DNA of 46,118 bases from Deltaproteobacteria bacterium (GTDB taxonomy: Bacteria; Myxococcota_A; Polyangia; Polyangiales; JADJMO01), in assembly GCA_025363655.1 (NCBI GenBank), contig JANYDK010000006.1:1-46118 (forward strand), in the 5' to 3' direction. The notes beneath the pieces were generated by a model. It saw only the letters and a program-made list of their open reading frames with translations. It searched no databases and was not told the origin of the DNA. The stretch's first letter is position 1; every line of letters begins with the position of its first letter. Shown one piece after another: positions 31,520 through 39,190 of this stretch. A program made the position numbers and the translations under genes.

Positions 31520-31858
31520 ATGGTGAGCGGAATCGGTGGACCCCCCGGGGGGAAAATTGGCGGCCCGGGTGCTCCCGGTGCGCCTGCGCCCACCGATGGC
31601 GCGAAGCCCGTCGCCGGCAAGAGCTTCGGCGAGGTCGCGCGCACCGAAGCGCCCAAGAACGCGACGCCCCTCGAGCGTCTTCGCGCCGGCGAGATCGACT
31701 CCAAGCAGTACACCGAGCTGCGCGTGCAAGAGGCGACCGCGCACCTCGACGGCGTGCTTCCCTCGTCCGACATCGAGCGCATTCGTGCCGACCTGCACGA
31801 GCTGATCGAGAATGATCCCGACGTCGCCGCGCTCGTGAAGGCCGCGCAGACGAGTTAG
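31520..31858 (+). CDS. Small Gly/Pro-rich protein with SFGxV motif
   Basis: 112 residues. A Gly/Pro-rich N-terminus (1-30) is followed by SFGEV at 35-39 after KPVAGK, then a helical part (LERLRAGEIDSKQYTELRVQ, IERIRADLHELIENDPDVAAL). The ribosome-binding site AAGGAGG at spacing 5 is among the best in the window, so it is probably well expressed. It starts 67 bases after the other SFGxV gene and likely shares its mRNA. No signal peptide or membrane helix. Function unknown. Confidence 0.8.
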   Translation: MVSGIGGPPGGKIGGPGAPGAPAPTDGAKPVAGKSFGEVARTEAPKNATPLERLRAGEIDSKQYTELRVQEATAHLDGVLPSSDIERIRADLHELIENDPDVAALVKAAQTS

Positions 31859-31962
31859 CGGTATTTCGCGTTGCAAATTGAGCGACCACCTTGTGGGTGA
31901 TCGCTTCGTCTTCCATACCCCGCGCCCGACACGGCACCCGCCACGGCGAGGGGAACACGAAG

Positions 31963-33072
31963 ATGCAACATCACCAGCCACGCATCGCAGCGCTCGACGG
32001 TATCCGTGGGCTCGCGATCCTCGTCGTCCTCTTCCACCACGGCGTGCTCTTCGCCGCACGCAAGGCAGTCACGCCGGGGCAGGAGTGGATTCACCGACTC
32101 GCCGAAGAGTGTTGGGTCGGCGTCGATCTCTTCTTCGTGCTCTCGGGCTATCTCATCACGCGCATCCTCCTGCAAGCGCGCGGTCGGCCCGGTTACTTCA
32201 AGAACTTCTACGTGCGGCGAACGCTGCGCATCTTCCCGCTCTATTACGGGTTCGTCTTCGCCTTCTGTTTCGCGTTGCCGCTGCTCTTGCCGAGTCGGGC
32301 GTACCTCACCGAGCTCTGGCACAACCAAATTTGGTACTGGCTCTACGTACCGACGGTGGCGATCTTCCGCCACGGCGACTGGTACGTGCCGGTGGTCGAT
32401 CACACTTGGAGCCTCGCCATCGAGGAGCAGTTCTATCTGGTGTGGCCGCTGGCGGTGGCGCTCCTCTCGCGGCGACGCATCATCGGCGTCGGGCTCGGCA
32501 TCTTCGTCCTCTGCCTCGCGCTCCGCATCGCGATGGCGACTCACGGCTACAGCAACGCGCAGATTCGCGTCTTCACGCCCGCGCACTGTGATGGGCTGAT
32601 GCTCGGTGGCGCGCTGGCGGCGCTCGAGCTCGAAGGGCTCTCGACGATGTCGATGAAGCGGCTCTCGGTCCTCGCGATGGTGGCCGGCGTCGCGCTTCGA
32701 ATCTTCGCCGGTACGCCGCTCGTCGGGGCCAAGGTCGCGTGGGACGCCATCGACAGCTCGGCCTTCGCGCTCGTCTTCGTCGGCGCCGTCGCCGCCACGC
32801 TCGCCTGGCCTTCATCGGTGTGGACGCGCTTCCTCTCGATGCGTTGGCTCGGCTTCTTCGGCACCTATAGCTACGGCATCTATCTCTTCCATCAGCCGCT
32901 GCTCGTCTTGCTCTCGCCGATTCTCGGTCGTCGCGCGGCGCTGTCGACGACGGTGCTCGGCAACTGGGGCGCCAACCTCGCGGTCATCGGCGGCATCAGC
33001 GTCGTCCTCGCGTATGCCTCGTTCCACCTCTTCGAACAGCGTTTTCTCGCCTTGAAGGCGCGTTTTCAGTAA
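31963..33072 (+). CDS. Acyltransferase 3 family membrane protein
   Basis: 369 residues with about 10 membrane helices. The N-terminal signature is RIAALDGIRGLAILVVLFHHG, with the conserved catalytic His in FHHG, then WVGVDLFFVLSGYLIT and RRTLRIFPLYY. C-terminal GTYSYGIYLFHQPLLVL completes the pattern. Such enzymes transfer O-acyl groups to surface polysaccharides, peptidoglycan or lipids in the membrane. The ATG at 31963 gives a normal N-terminus. Its stop lies inside a 16-bp tandem duplication. Confidence 0.88.
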   Translation: MQHHQPRIAALDGIRGLAILVVLFHHGVLFAARKAVTPGQEWIHRLAEECWVGVDLFFVLSGYLITRILLQARGRPGYFKNFYVRRTLRIFPLYYGFVFAFCFALPLLLPSRAYLTELWHNQIWYWLYVPTVAIFRHGDWYVPVVDHTWSLAIEEQFYLVWPLAVALLSRRRIIGVGLGIFVLCLALRIAMATHGYSNAQIRVFTPAHCDGLMLGGALAALELEGLSTMSMKRLSVLAMVAGVALRIFAGTPLVGAKVAWDAIDSSAFALVFVGAVAATLAWPSSVWTRFLSMRWLGFFGTYSYGIYLFHQPLLVLLSPILGRRAALSTTVLGNWGANLAVIGGISVVLAYASFHLFEQRFLALKARFQ

Positions 33073-33086
33073 GGCGCGTTTTCAGT
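33055..33086. repeat. 16-bp tandem duplication at the acyltransferase 3' end
   Basis: AAGGCGCGTTTTCAGT occurs at 33055-33070 and again at 33071-33086 with no spacer. The stop TAA (33070-33072) is made at the junction; without the second copy the same position would read TGA, so the duplication kept a stop codon. It looks like a recent slippage or duplication event. Confidence 0.9.
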
Positions 33087-33110
33087 GAGGACGCCGGCGC
33101 GCCGAGTCGG

Positions 33111-33638
33111 TCACTCTCTCACGCCGAGCGCAGCGCGGAAGGCCGTGAGCGCGGCTCGGTCGAGCGTTTCGCCGGCGTAGACGACGCGTCCCTCGCGATC
33201 GAGGACCACGACTGCAGGAAGGCTCACGAGATCGAGCGCGCGCGCGAAGGCGAGCGAGGGATCGAGGACGTCGACGAAGGCGACGGGGCGTCGCGTGAGG
33301 AAGGCGCGCACGGTCTCCTCGTCTTCACCGACGGAGACGCCGACGACCACTCCTCCGCGCGGCGCGGCGGCGAGCGCGAGACGATCGAGGGCGTCGAGCT
33401 CGCGGACACAAGGGTCGCACCACGTCGCCCAAAGCGCGATCAAAGCTGGTTTTCCCGCGACTTCATCGCGCACCCTGAGACGACGCCCGTCGATCGACGA
33501 GAGCTCGAGCGGAGGGATCGTCGTGCCGATCGGGCAGGCGGCGCCGCTGGTCGGCCGCGCGCCACACGACGCGAGCGCCGCGAGCGCAGCGAGAGCGCCG
33601 AGAGTCCGCAGCGCTAGAAGCGGAAGCCGACCGCGCAA
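33111..33638 (-). CDS. TlpA-like thioredoxin lipoprotein
   Basis: 175 residues. Lipobox LASC (Cys25). The thioredoxin fold has the active-site pair Cys74/Cys77 in WATWCDPCVREL and the cis-Pro in LVSLPAVVVLD. It probably reduces disulfides or delivers reductant in the periplasm. The best start is a TTG at 33638, 25 bases inside the upstream DUF3570 gene, so translation is likely coupled. TlpA-like genes are a known partner of DUF3570/DUF4266 pairs. Confidence 0.82.
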   Translation of the reverse strand: MRGRLPLLALRTLGALAALAALASCGARPTSGAACPIGTTIPPLELSSIDGRRLRVRDEVAGKPALIALWATWCDPCVRELDALDRLALAAAPRGGVVVGVSVGEDEETVRAFLTRRPVAFVDVLDPSLAFARALDLVSLPAVVVLDREGRVVYAGETLDRAALTAFRAALGVRE

Positions 33639-34807
33639 GAGATCACGTCCACGTGGAGGTCGTTGGTGCGGAAGTATCGCTCGTAGGCGACGTCGAGGTG
33701 AGTCGTGCGCGCGCCGAGGAAGGTGTTGCCGGTGGGGATGTCGAAGGCGATTTTGGCGCCGAGCGTGCGCGCGCCGAGCTCCTGCAAATCACTGTCGGCG
33801 GTGGCCGGGCTCGTGCCTGGCGTGGTGCGCGTGGTGTAGAAGGTGGCGCCGCTCTGCACGTGCGCACGATACGACGCGCGTACGTAGATGGCACGAGAGA
33901 GTCGCTGAAGCAGCTCGAGCTCCATCGTGAAGGCGACGATGCCGTAGGTGTCGTCGTAGAAGCGACCGAAGACGCGCGCGGCGCCGTTCCAAGGGAGAAA
34001 CTGCGCGAGGCGTCCGACGAGCGCGTGGCGGAGGCGACGTCCAGGGTAACTCTCGCTGTCGCGATCGCCGGTGTTCGTCGGCACGCCGCCCCACGTGTTG
34101 CCGAGCTCGCCGGCCTGCACCGTGAGGCCATAGTTGAGCTCGCCGATCGTCGTCGGCGAGAGCACCTGCGAGAGCGCGAAGCTGACGCCCGACGTGCTGC
34201 GATTGGCGTGACCATGACGACGTCCGGTGACGTCGTAGACGTCGAACCAGTCGTTGGTCTGGCTGACGCCGACCGTGAAGGTGCGATCCTCGTTCTCCGA
34301 GGCGAACGACGCGGAAAGGCCCAAAACATACGAGCGAAACATGCGCTCGACGTGGACACCTTCGCGGAGCGAGAGGGTGACGGCGCGGGTCGCGCGATAG
34401 CTCGTCGTCCAGTCGAGCGCGACGGCTTGGTTGTAGCGCGAGGCGGCGCTGACCGCGTCGGGCTTGGTCACCGGCGAGGCGGCGGTGACGATGTCGATCG
34501 GCAACCACAGGCGGTGACGGATGCGATCGCCTTGACGGAAGACGACCTCGACCTGCGGCTCGTGGACGTGCAACCACTCCGAGCCTGGACCGCCCGGTGG
34601 TCCCGCCTTCGACTGATAGCCGCTGCCGTCTTGCGCGAAGTACGTGTAGCGCGCGAGGAGCGACTCGAGGACGATCGGCTCGCGTCGTCCGAGGATCGCC
34701 TCGTCCGAGATCGGCGCCATCTCGGCGCGCACGACCGCGCTGCCGGTGAGCACCAGCAACGTCGTCGTCACGAAGACGAGAACGAAGAGGACGAGGGATC
34801 GCTTCAC
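33614..34807 (-). CDS. DUF3570 outer-membrane beta-barrel protein
   Basis: 397 residues. A signal peptide (LVLFVLVFVTTTLLVLTGSAVVRA) is followed by a protein made of alternating aromatic/polar strands (LLARYTYFAQDGSGYQS, RAIYVRASYRAHVQSGATFY, HLDVAYERYFRTNDLHVDV) and ends in GFRF, the terminal-aromatic signal for BAM insertion. DUF3570 proteins are predicted outer-membrane barrels that co-occur with DUF4266, a TlpA-like protein and often ApbE. The GTG at 34807 gives the signal peptide at the N-terminus; the frame is open further to 34897. Confidence 0.85.
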   Translation of the reverse strand: MKRSLVLFVLVFVTTTLLVLTGSAVVRAEMAPISDEAILGRREPIVLESLLARYTYFAQDGSGYQSKAGPPGGPGSEWLHVHEPQVEVVFRQGDRIRHRLWLPIDIVTAASPVTKPDAVSAASRYNQAVALDWTTSYRATRAVTLSLREGVHVERMFRSYVLGLSASFASENEDRTFTVGVSQTNDWFDVYDVTGRRHGHANRSTSGVSFALSQVLSPTTIGELNYGLTVQAGELGNTWGGVPTNTGDRDSESYPGRRLRHALVGRLAQFLPWNGAARVFGRFYDDTYGIVAFTMELELLQRLSRAIYVRASYRAHVQSGATFYTTRTTPGTSPATADSDLQELGARTLGAKIAFDIPTGNTFLGARTTHLDVAYERYFRTNDLHVDVISCAVGFRF

Positions 34808-34838
34808 GCTCGGCACGGGCGGGAGTCTTCGACGTCGA

Positions 34839-35051
34839 CTATTGGCAAGCGCAGCCGCCGCCTGCCGCTGCGCCGTCTCCGCCGGCAGCGCCCTCACGCG
34901 TGCTCTCGAGCTTCTGCTTTCGATGCGTCTCCAGCGAGTCCTCGGAGAACTGCATCATCGGATCGGCGAGCTTGGCCCGACGTGCCGGCCCGACGCCGCC
35001 CACGCACGAGAGTTGGATGGCAAAAATACTGCACAAAACGAGACGTTTCAT
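34839..35051 (-). CDS. DUF4266 small lipoprotein
   Basis: 70 residues. Lipobox-type QLSC (Cys16), the segment RAKLADPMMQFSEDSLETHRKQKLESTREGA (continuous in the protein, key residues DPMM and H) and the Gly-rich end GGGCACQ match DUF4266. The tail Cys pair has been suggested in the family to carry modification or metal. Ribosome-binding site GGAGG at spacing 6. The ATG overlaps the TGA of the upstream membrane protein gene (ATGA). Next in the operon is DUF3570. Confidence 0.85.
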   Translation of the reverse strand: MKRLVLCSIFAIQLSCVGGVGPARRAKLADPMMQFSEDSLETHRKQKLESTREGAAGGDGAAAGGGCACQ

Positions 35052-35596
35052 AGCAATCCTCCGATCGAGAGACCGTACGTTCCGGAGAGCCCGGGCCAGA
35101 CGTCGATGGCGACGCGCCGCTCGTGCATGAGCACGTCGAAGATGCCGACCGCGCTGCTGGCGAGCGCGACCGCGGTGAAGATGCCCCACGGGATGCGCGA
35201 GGTGCGCGTGCCTTGGACCTCGAGCACGTCACCCTTGGGCAGCTCTTGGAGGACCGCGAGGCCGACGCCGCAGACGAAGGGCACCGCCGAGAAGGCGAGG
35301 CCGCGGCCGACCTCCGAGACCATCGCGTGTGCGACCAGCGGTCCGGCAGTGAGCCCGAGGCCGGCGACGACGACGCCCGCGTGCCTCGTGGCGCTCGGAT
35401 CACGCGGGCCGGAGGCGATCATCACGCCTCCGACGGCGAAGGGCACGATCGCGGAGAGGGTGCCGGTGACGAAGGCGAGCTCGCTCCGACGTTCGGCGTC
35501 GCTCGCGCTCTCGGCAGCGCGTGCGCTGGAGGCGACGGTGCCTGCGATCAGGCAGGCGCCGCCGACGACGAGGGCCGAGCCGAGGTTCGCGCGCAC
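35048..35596 (-). CDS. Membrane protein of unknown function, first gene of DUF4266/3570 operon
   Basis: 182 residues with an N-terminal signal or first helix (ALVVGGACLIAGTVASSARA) and about four further hydrophobic segments (TGTLSAIVPFAVGGVMIAS, AGVVVAGLGLTAGPLVAHAM, GLAFSAVPFVCGVGLAVLQ, IPWGIFTAVALASSAVGIFDV). GTG start at 35596. It overlaps the DUF4266 gene by ATGA, so it belongs to the same operon. This partner is not one I know from other DUF4266/DUF3570 clusters. Confidence 0.72.
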   Translation of the reverse strand: MRANLGSALVVGGACLIAGTVASSARAAESASDAERRSELAFVTGTLSAIVPFAVGGVMIASGPRDPSATRHAGVVVAGLGLTAGPLVAHAMVSEVGRGLAFSAVPFVCGVGLAVLQELPKGDVLEVQGTRTSRIPWGIFTAVALASSAVGIFDVLMHERRVAIDVWPGLSGTYGLSIGGLL

Positions 35597-35645
35597 CGCT
35601 CGACGCTAACAGGCGCGAAGTCGCCTGCGAAACCCGGAATCAAGC

Positions 35646-36434
35646 TCACCCGCGCCAGAGATCCCACGCCAGCTTGGCGACCAGCGCGAGGGCTACCGCG
35701 ATGACCACCCGTCGCACGACCCGGTCGCCGCCGCGCACGGCCAGACGAGCGCCGACGACGTTTCCGGCGATGTTTCCCGCGGCCATCGTCAGCGCGATCG
35801 TCCAGATGACCGTGCCACGGAGCGCGAAGGTCGCCAGCGACGCGACGTTCGAACCGAGGTTCACTGCCTTGGCGTCGGCGGTCGCATCGGAGAGGCTGGC
35901 GCCGAGGAACGTGGCGTGGGCGACGATGACGAAGGTGCCGGTGCCAGGTCCGAAGAAGCCATCGTAGGCGCCGAGCGCGAAGGCGATGACCGCCATCCAC
36001 ATCGTTCGATGGGCGACCACTTCACCGGACTTGCGCGTGCGTCGCGGTACGAGGAGCGTGACCGCCGCGATCGCGAGGAGCACCAGCACCACTGGTCGCA
36101 ACGCGCTCGGAGAGAACGCCAGCTGCGCGCGTGCACCGAGCACCGCGCCGAGCGCGCCGCCGAAGAATCCGAGCAGTCCGCGCTTGCCGTCGAGTCGCCT
36201 TGCGCGGGCAAACGTCGCCGTCGCGGCCGCGGTGCCCCAGGTGCTGCAGCCCTTGTTGGTGCCGAGCGCCAAGTGGGTCGGGAGACCGGCGGCGAGCAAC
36301 GCCGGCACCGTGAGGAGCCCTCCGCCCCCGCCGATGGCGTCGACCACCCCGGCGACGAAGGCGACCGCGACGAGCACGAGCACGACCATCGGCGACGCGG
36401 AGAACGTCGCGCTCTCGAGGCCCGCTAGGCTCAC
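35646..36434 (-). CDS. TauE/SafE-family permease
   Basis: 262 residues with about eight membrane helices. The family pattern is seen: AFVAGVVDAIGGGGGLLTVPALLAAGLP, LGTNKGCSTWGTAAATATF and the second-half copy FGPGTGTFVIVAHATFLGA with DATADAKAVNLGSNVASL (each given in parts). These proteins export sulfite, sulfoacetate or other organic anions. GTG at 36434 is the earliest start. Divergent from folK; 49 bases upstream of the membrane-protein operon on the same strand. Confidence 0.88.
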   Translation of the reverse strand: MSLAGLESATFSASPMVVLVLVAVAFVAGVVDAIGGGGGLLTVPALLAAGLPTHLALGTNKGCSTWGTAAATATFARARRLDGKRGLLGFFGGALGAVLGARAQLAFSPSALRPVVLVLLAIAAVTLLVPRRTRKSGEVVAHRTMWMAVIAFALGAYDGFFGPGTGTFVIVAHATFLGASLSDATADAKAVNLGSNVASLATFALRGTVIWTIALTMAAGNIAGNVVGARLAVRGGDRVVRRVVIAVALALVAKLAWDLWRG

Positions 36435-36521
36435 CCCGACTCTCTATCACTCCATCTCGAGCGCCGTGCGTTTTCGCGTTTGCGTTGGCCAGGAGAGGGC
36501 AGCGACGCTACGTCTCCTCGC

Positions 36522-37013
36522 ATGTTCATCGCCGTCGTCGGGCTCGGCGCCAACCTCGGCGATCGCCGCGCCACGTTGCAGCGTGCGATCGACGCGCTCG
36601 CCACGTTTCGCGGCGTGGTCGCGAGCAAAGCATCGTCTATTTATGAAACTGTCCCCGTCGGAGGTCCGCCGCAGCCGGAGTTTCTCAACGCAGCGATGCG
36701 GCTCGAGCTCGACGATTCGCGTTCGGCCCGCGCTCTCGTGCATGAGCTCCTCGGCCTCGAGCGCCAGCTCGGTCGGGTGCGCGGAGAGACTGACGCGCGC
36801 TTCGGTCCTCGCGTGCTCGATCTCGATCTTCTCTGGACGAGCGGCGCTCCGAGCACCGACGAGGACGCGATCGTCCCGCACCCTCGCTTGCACGAGCGGG
36901 CGTTCGCCTTGATTCCTTTTCTCGAGGTGACGCCGGAAGCACGCGCCACCTACGCCGCCGCGCTCGCGCTTCTCGACGTGCGCGAGGTGCGCGAGGTGCG
37001 ACGGGTCGAGTGA
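36522..37013 (+). CDS. folK: 2-amino-4-hydroxy-6-hydroxymethyldihydropteridine pyrophosphokinase
   Basis: 163 residues. N-terminal GLGANLGDR and the signature RFGPRVLDLDLL, which holds the two Asp that bind Mg-ATP, identify HPPK. It transfers pyrophosphate from ATP to 6-hydroxymethyl-dihydropterin in folate synthesis. YETVPVGGPPQPEFLNAA and PHPRLHERAFALIPFLEV are also conserved. Alone here, without folP or folB. ATG 36522 aligns with the family start. Its stop is one base from the stop of the convergent GNAT gene. Confidence 0.95.
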   Translation: MFIAVVGLGANLGDRRATLQRAIDALATFRGVVASKASSIYETVPVGGPPQPEFLNAAMRLELDDSRSARALVHELLGLERQLGRVRGETDARFGPRVLDLDLLWTSGAPSTDEDAIVPHPRLHERAFALIPFLEVTPEARATYAAALALLDVREVREVRRVE

Positions 37014-37014
37014 A

Positions 37015-38049
37015 TCAGGAGTCTTCTTCTTGCGGGTTCGCGAGCTTGCGGCTCCAGAGGAGCGCATCGATGCGCTCGCCCTTCACACGCAGGTGCTGAC
37101 GGAGGAGCCCGGTGCGACGGAAGCCGTTGGCGACGAAGGCCGAGGCCATGCGCACGTTGTCGACCGGGCTGAGCCCGAAGGCGCAGACGATCTCCGCGGC
37201 GTGGAGGCGATCGCACGTCGACTTCAGGGCGGCGCAGAGGAAGGCCCGCTCTTTGTCGTCGCGCGGCGCGGTCAGCACCTCGACGAAGGCGTTGCCGTAG
37301 CAACGTTGGATTTCGGCGCCGATGACCAGCTCGCCCAGGCCCTTGGCGGTGGCGACGTAGTCGTCGCGGGTGACGTCGCGGCCGAACGATTCGAACCCGG
37401 TGAGCGCTCGGTTCTCCTTGGTGGCCGCAGCGACGCGCTTCTGCACTTCGACAGCACCCATCGCCACCAGCTTGACCGGCAGGAGCGGCGCGAGGGCGAG
37501 CTCTTTGCCGATTTTGCGCGCGTGGATCACCGTCTTCTCGGCGAGCGCGCTCTGCACCGGCGGCGGCGCCTCTTCCTCGAGATCGATCTCGTCGTTGCTG
37601 GTCGGGAAGAGCGAGTGGCGCCCGACCGAGAACACACCCGACTCGGGGAAGCGCTTGGTCGGCGTCGTGACCTCGTGCGCCGTCGGCGGCGGGACGATGA
37701 AGCCCATGATGAAGGCATCGCTGCGCTTGTAGAAGCCGGGGATGTTCCCCTCACGGGCGAAGCCGAGGCGCGCCCAGGTCGAGCACTCGTCACGCTCGAC
37801 GAGGACGACGACTTTGTCGACGCGCTCGCGCCTTGCGATCGACTGCACGAACAGCTTCTTCGCGGGTGATGCCCCGGCGCGGAAGTCGATGACGCGCATC
37901 GTCCGCGCGCGCCGGTTGAGGAGGAGACAGAGCGAGACCGCGTCGTTGCGGACGAAAACCTCCTCGAAGGTCGGCGCGGCGATTCCCTTCGCCCCCGCGC
38001 CATTCGTTGCCTGAACCGCCGAGTGATGCGCACGAAGCTTCGTCGCCAT
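37015..38049 (-). CDS. Double GNAT-type acetyltransferase-like protein
   Basis: 344 residues with two GNAT-like halves. The N-terminal half (about 25-118) has ARLGFAREGNIPGFYKRSDAF, similar to the AblB-type beta-lysine acetyltransferase motif. A Pro/Glu linker (about 120-165) follows. The C-terminal half (about 225-335) has NVRMASAFVANGFRRTGLLR and ends LLWSRKL, a GNAT ending. A classic acetyl-CoA loop (R/Q-x-x-G-x-G/A) is not clear in either half, so at least one may be inactive. Substrate unknown. The upstream gap carries palindromes. Confidence 0.7.
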   Translation of the reverse strand: MATKLRAHHSAVQATNGAGAKGIAAPTFEEVFVRNDAVSLCLLLNRRARTMRVIDFRAGASPAKKLFVQSIARRERVDKVVVLVERDECSTWARLGFAREGNIPGFYKRSDAFIMGFIVPPPTAHEVTTPTKRFPESGVFSVGRHSLFPTSNDEIDLEEEAPPPVQSALAEKTVIHARKIGKELALAPLLPVKLVAMGAVEVQKRVAAATKENRALTGFESFGRDVTRDDYVATAKGLGELVIGAEIQRCYGNAFVEVLTAPRDDKERAFLCAALKSTCDRLHAAEIVCAFGLSPVDNVRMASAFVANGFRRTGLLRQHLRVKGERIDALLWSRKLANPQEEDS

Positions 38050-38182
38050 CGAATGCTCCCCCTATGTCTCCGACCCGCCCTCGCCTGTCCTTCAACCCCA
38101 AAGGGCAGGACAAGCGGTGAATCCGGCGTATCGCTCAGCCGGCGTCACGTTGCAATCTTGAAAGGCATTATCACGAAAAAAA

Positions 38183-38199
38183 CGACGTCGTATACGACG
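38183..38199. promoter_or_regulatory. Nested palindromes in a low-GC gap
   Basis: The 229-base gap between the DHH and GNAT genes is much more AT-rich than its surroundings. It contains CGTCGTATACGACG (38186-38199), a perfect 14-bp palindrome, overlapping a second one, ACGACGTCGT (38182-38191). An interrupted repeat TGTCCT/AGGACA lies at 38089-38115. A regulator site for the GNAT gene is a reasonable guess. Confidence 0.5.
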
Positions 38200-38278
38200 A
38201 TCGAGTGGAGATTCAGGTAGTTAGACCACCATATCTCACCTTTCGTGTGCCGATTTCGGATCTGAAAGACCGAGGCGA

Positions 38279-39190
38279 CTAGCTCGGGAGGTCTTTGACC
38301 CCGAGCGCCTCGAAGACTTCGCCGAGCCTCGTTCGCGGAACCGAGACGCGCGTCGGCATGCCGCCCGAGAGACCGAAGAGCTTGAGGAAATCGATACCGC
38401 TGTCGAAGGCGGCAGCGATGGCGACGCTGTCCCGATCGACGACGATGGAGATCTTCTCGCGCTCTTGGCCGACGAGGAGGAGCAGCGTCTTGTCGTACGA
38501 CTTGCGTGACGCCGGGAGCTCGACGTAGGCGACGCCGTGCGGTTCGCCGCGGAGACGCTGAAAGCCACGCGAGAGGACGCGGGCTTCATGTTCTTGCGCG
38601 GCGTACTCGGCCGCAGCGGCGTCGATCGGTTGCCAGAGCCCACCGTCGGCGAGCCCGGTGGTGAGGTGACGGACGATGAGACCGAAGAGACCTTCGTCGT
38701 GCGGCCGTCCTCGAATCGCCCGGTCGAAGCGATCGCCGATGGCGCTGGGGGTGCCGATGCGCGTGTCGATGGCGCGCGCGTCGTCGTCGGCGCCGGCGTA
38801 GGGCTCGGTGCCGCCCCGCATCCATTTGGCGGCGGCGCAGAGGCCGTCGAAGTCGGTGTGGCAGACGATGGTGTCGACGGGGCCGATGCGCGTGACGAGC
38901 GCGGGATCGATCATCTCGGGACACGCGCCGTGCTGCGCCTTGGTGCAGAGGACGAAGCGCGGATCGTTCGCGAAGTCGGCGTGGCGCTCGTGATCGTGGT
39001 GATCGACCCAGGCAGCGAGGCGCGGGCCGAGGCCGTCGATCAAGCGGCGCGTCACTTTGTCGAAGCGCCCGGGCTCGGTGAGCGTGTCGTAGGCGAAGGC
39101 GATGTCGAGCACCACCACGCGCCCGGCGAGGGTCTTGGTGCTGGGGAGCTTTCGAGGTGAACCGAAGGCGAGCGTGATCATCGCGGCCAT
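38279..39190 (-). CDS. DHH-family phosphoesterase-like protein
   Basis: 303 residues. Metal-ligand motifs of the DHH superfamily are present: VDHHDHE (62-68) and VCHTDFDGLCAA (109-120). A further Asp (VLDIAFAYD) lies near the N-terminus. The C-terminal part carries a DHHA1-like Gly-rich segment (IDFLKLFGLSGGMPTRVS). Members cleave oligonucleotides or cyclic dinucleotides, or phosphate esters; the substrate cannot be told here. Its ATG overlaps the TGA of cysE by one base (TGATG), so the two are coupled. Confidence 0.85.
   Translation of the reverse strand: MAAMITLAFGSPRKLPSTKTLAGRVVVLDIAFAYDTLTEPGRFDKVTRRLIDGLGPRLAAWVDHHDHERHADFANDPRFVLCTKAQHGACPEMIDPALVTRIGPVDTIVCHTDFDGLCAAAKWMRGGTEPYAGADDDARAIDTRIGTPSAIGDRFDRAIRGRPHDEGLFGLIVRHLTTGLADGGLWQPIDAAAAEYAAQEHEARVLSRGFQRLRGEPHGVAYVELPASRKSYDKTLLLLVGQEREKISIVVDRDSVAIAAAFDSGIDFLKLFGLSGGMPTRVSVPRTRLGEVFEALGVKDLPS

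Noticed and set aside
30853-31858. Calling the SFGxV pair type III secretion substrates
   Set aside because: No export apparatus, chaperone or homology is visible; kept only as a speculative idea.
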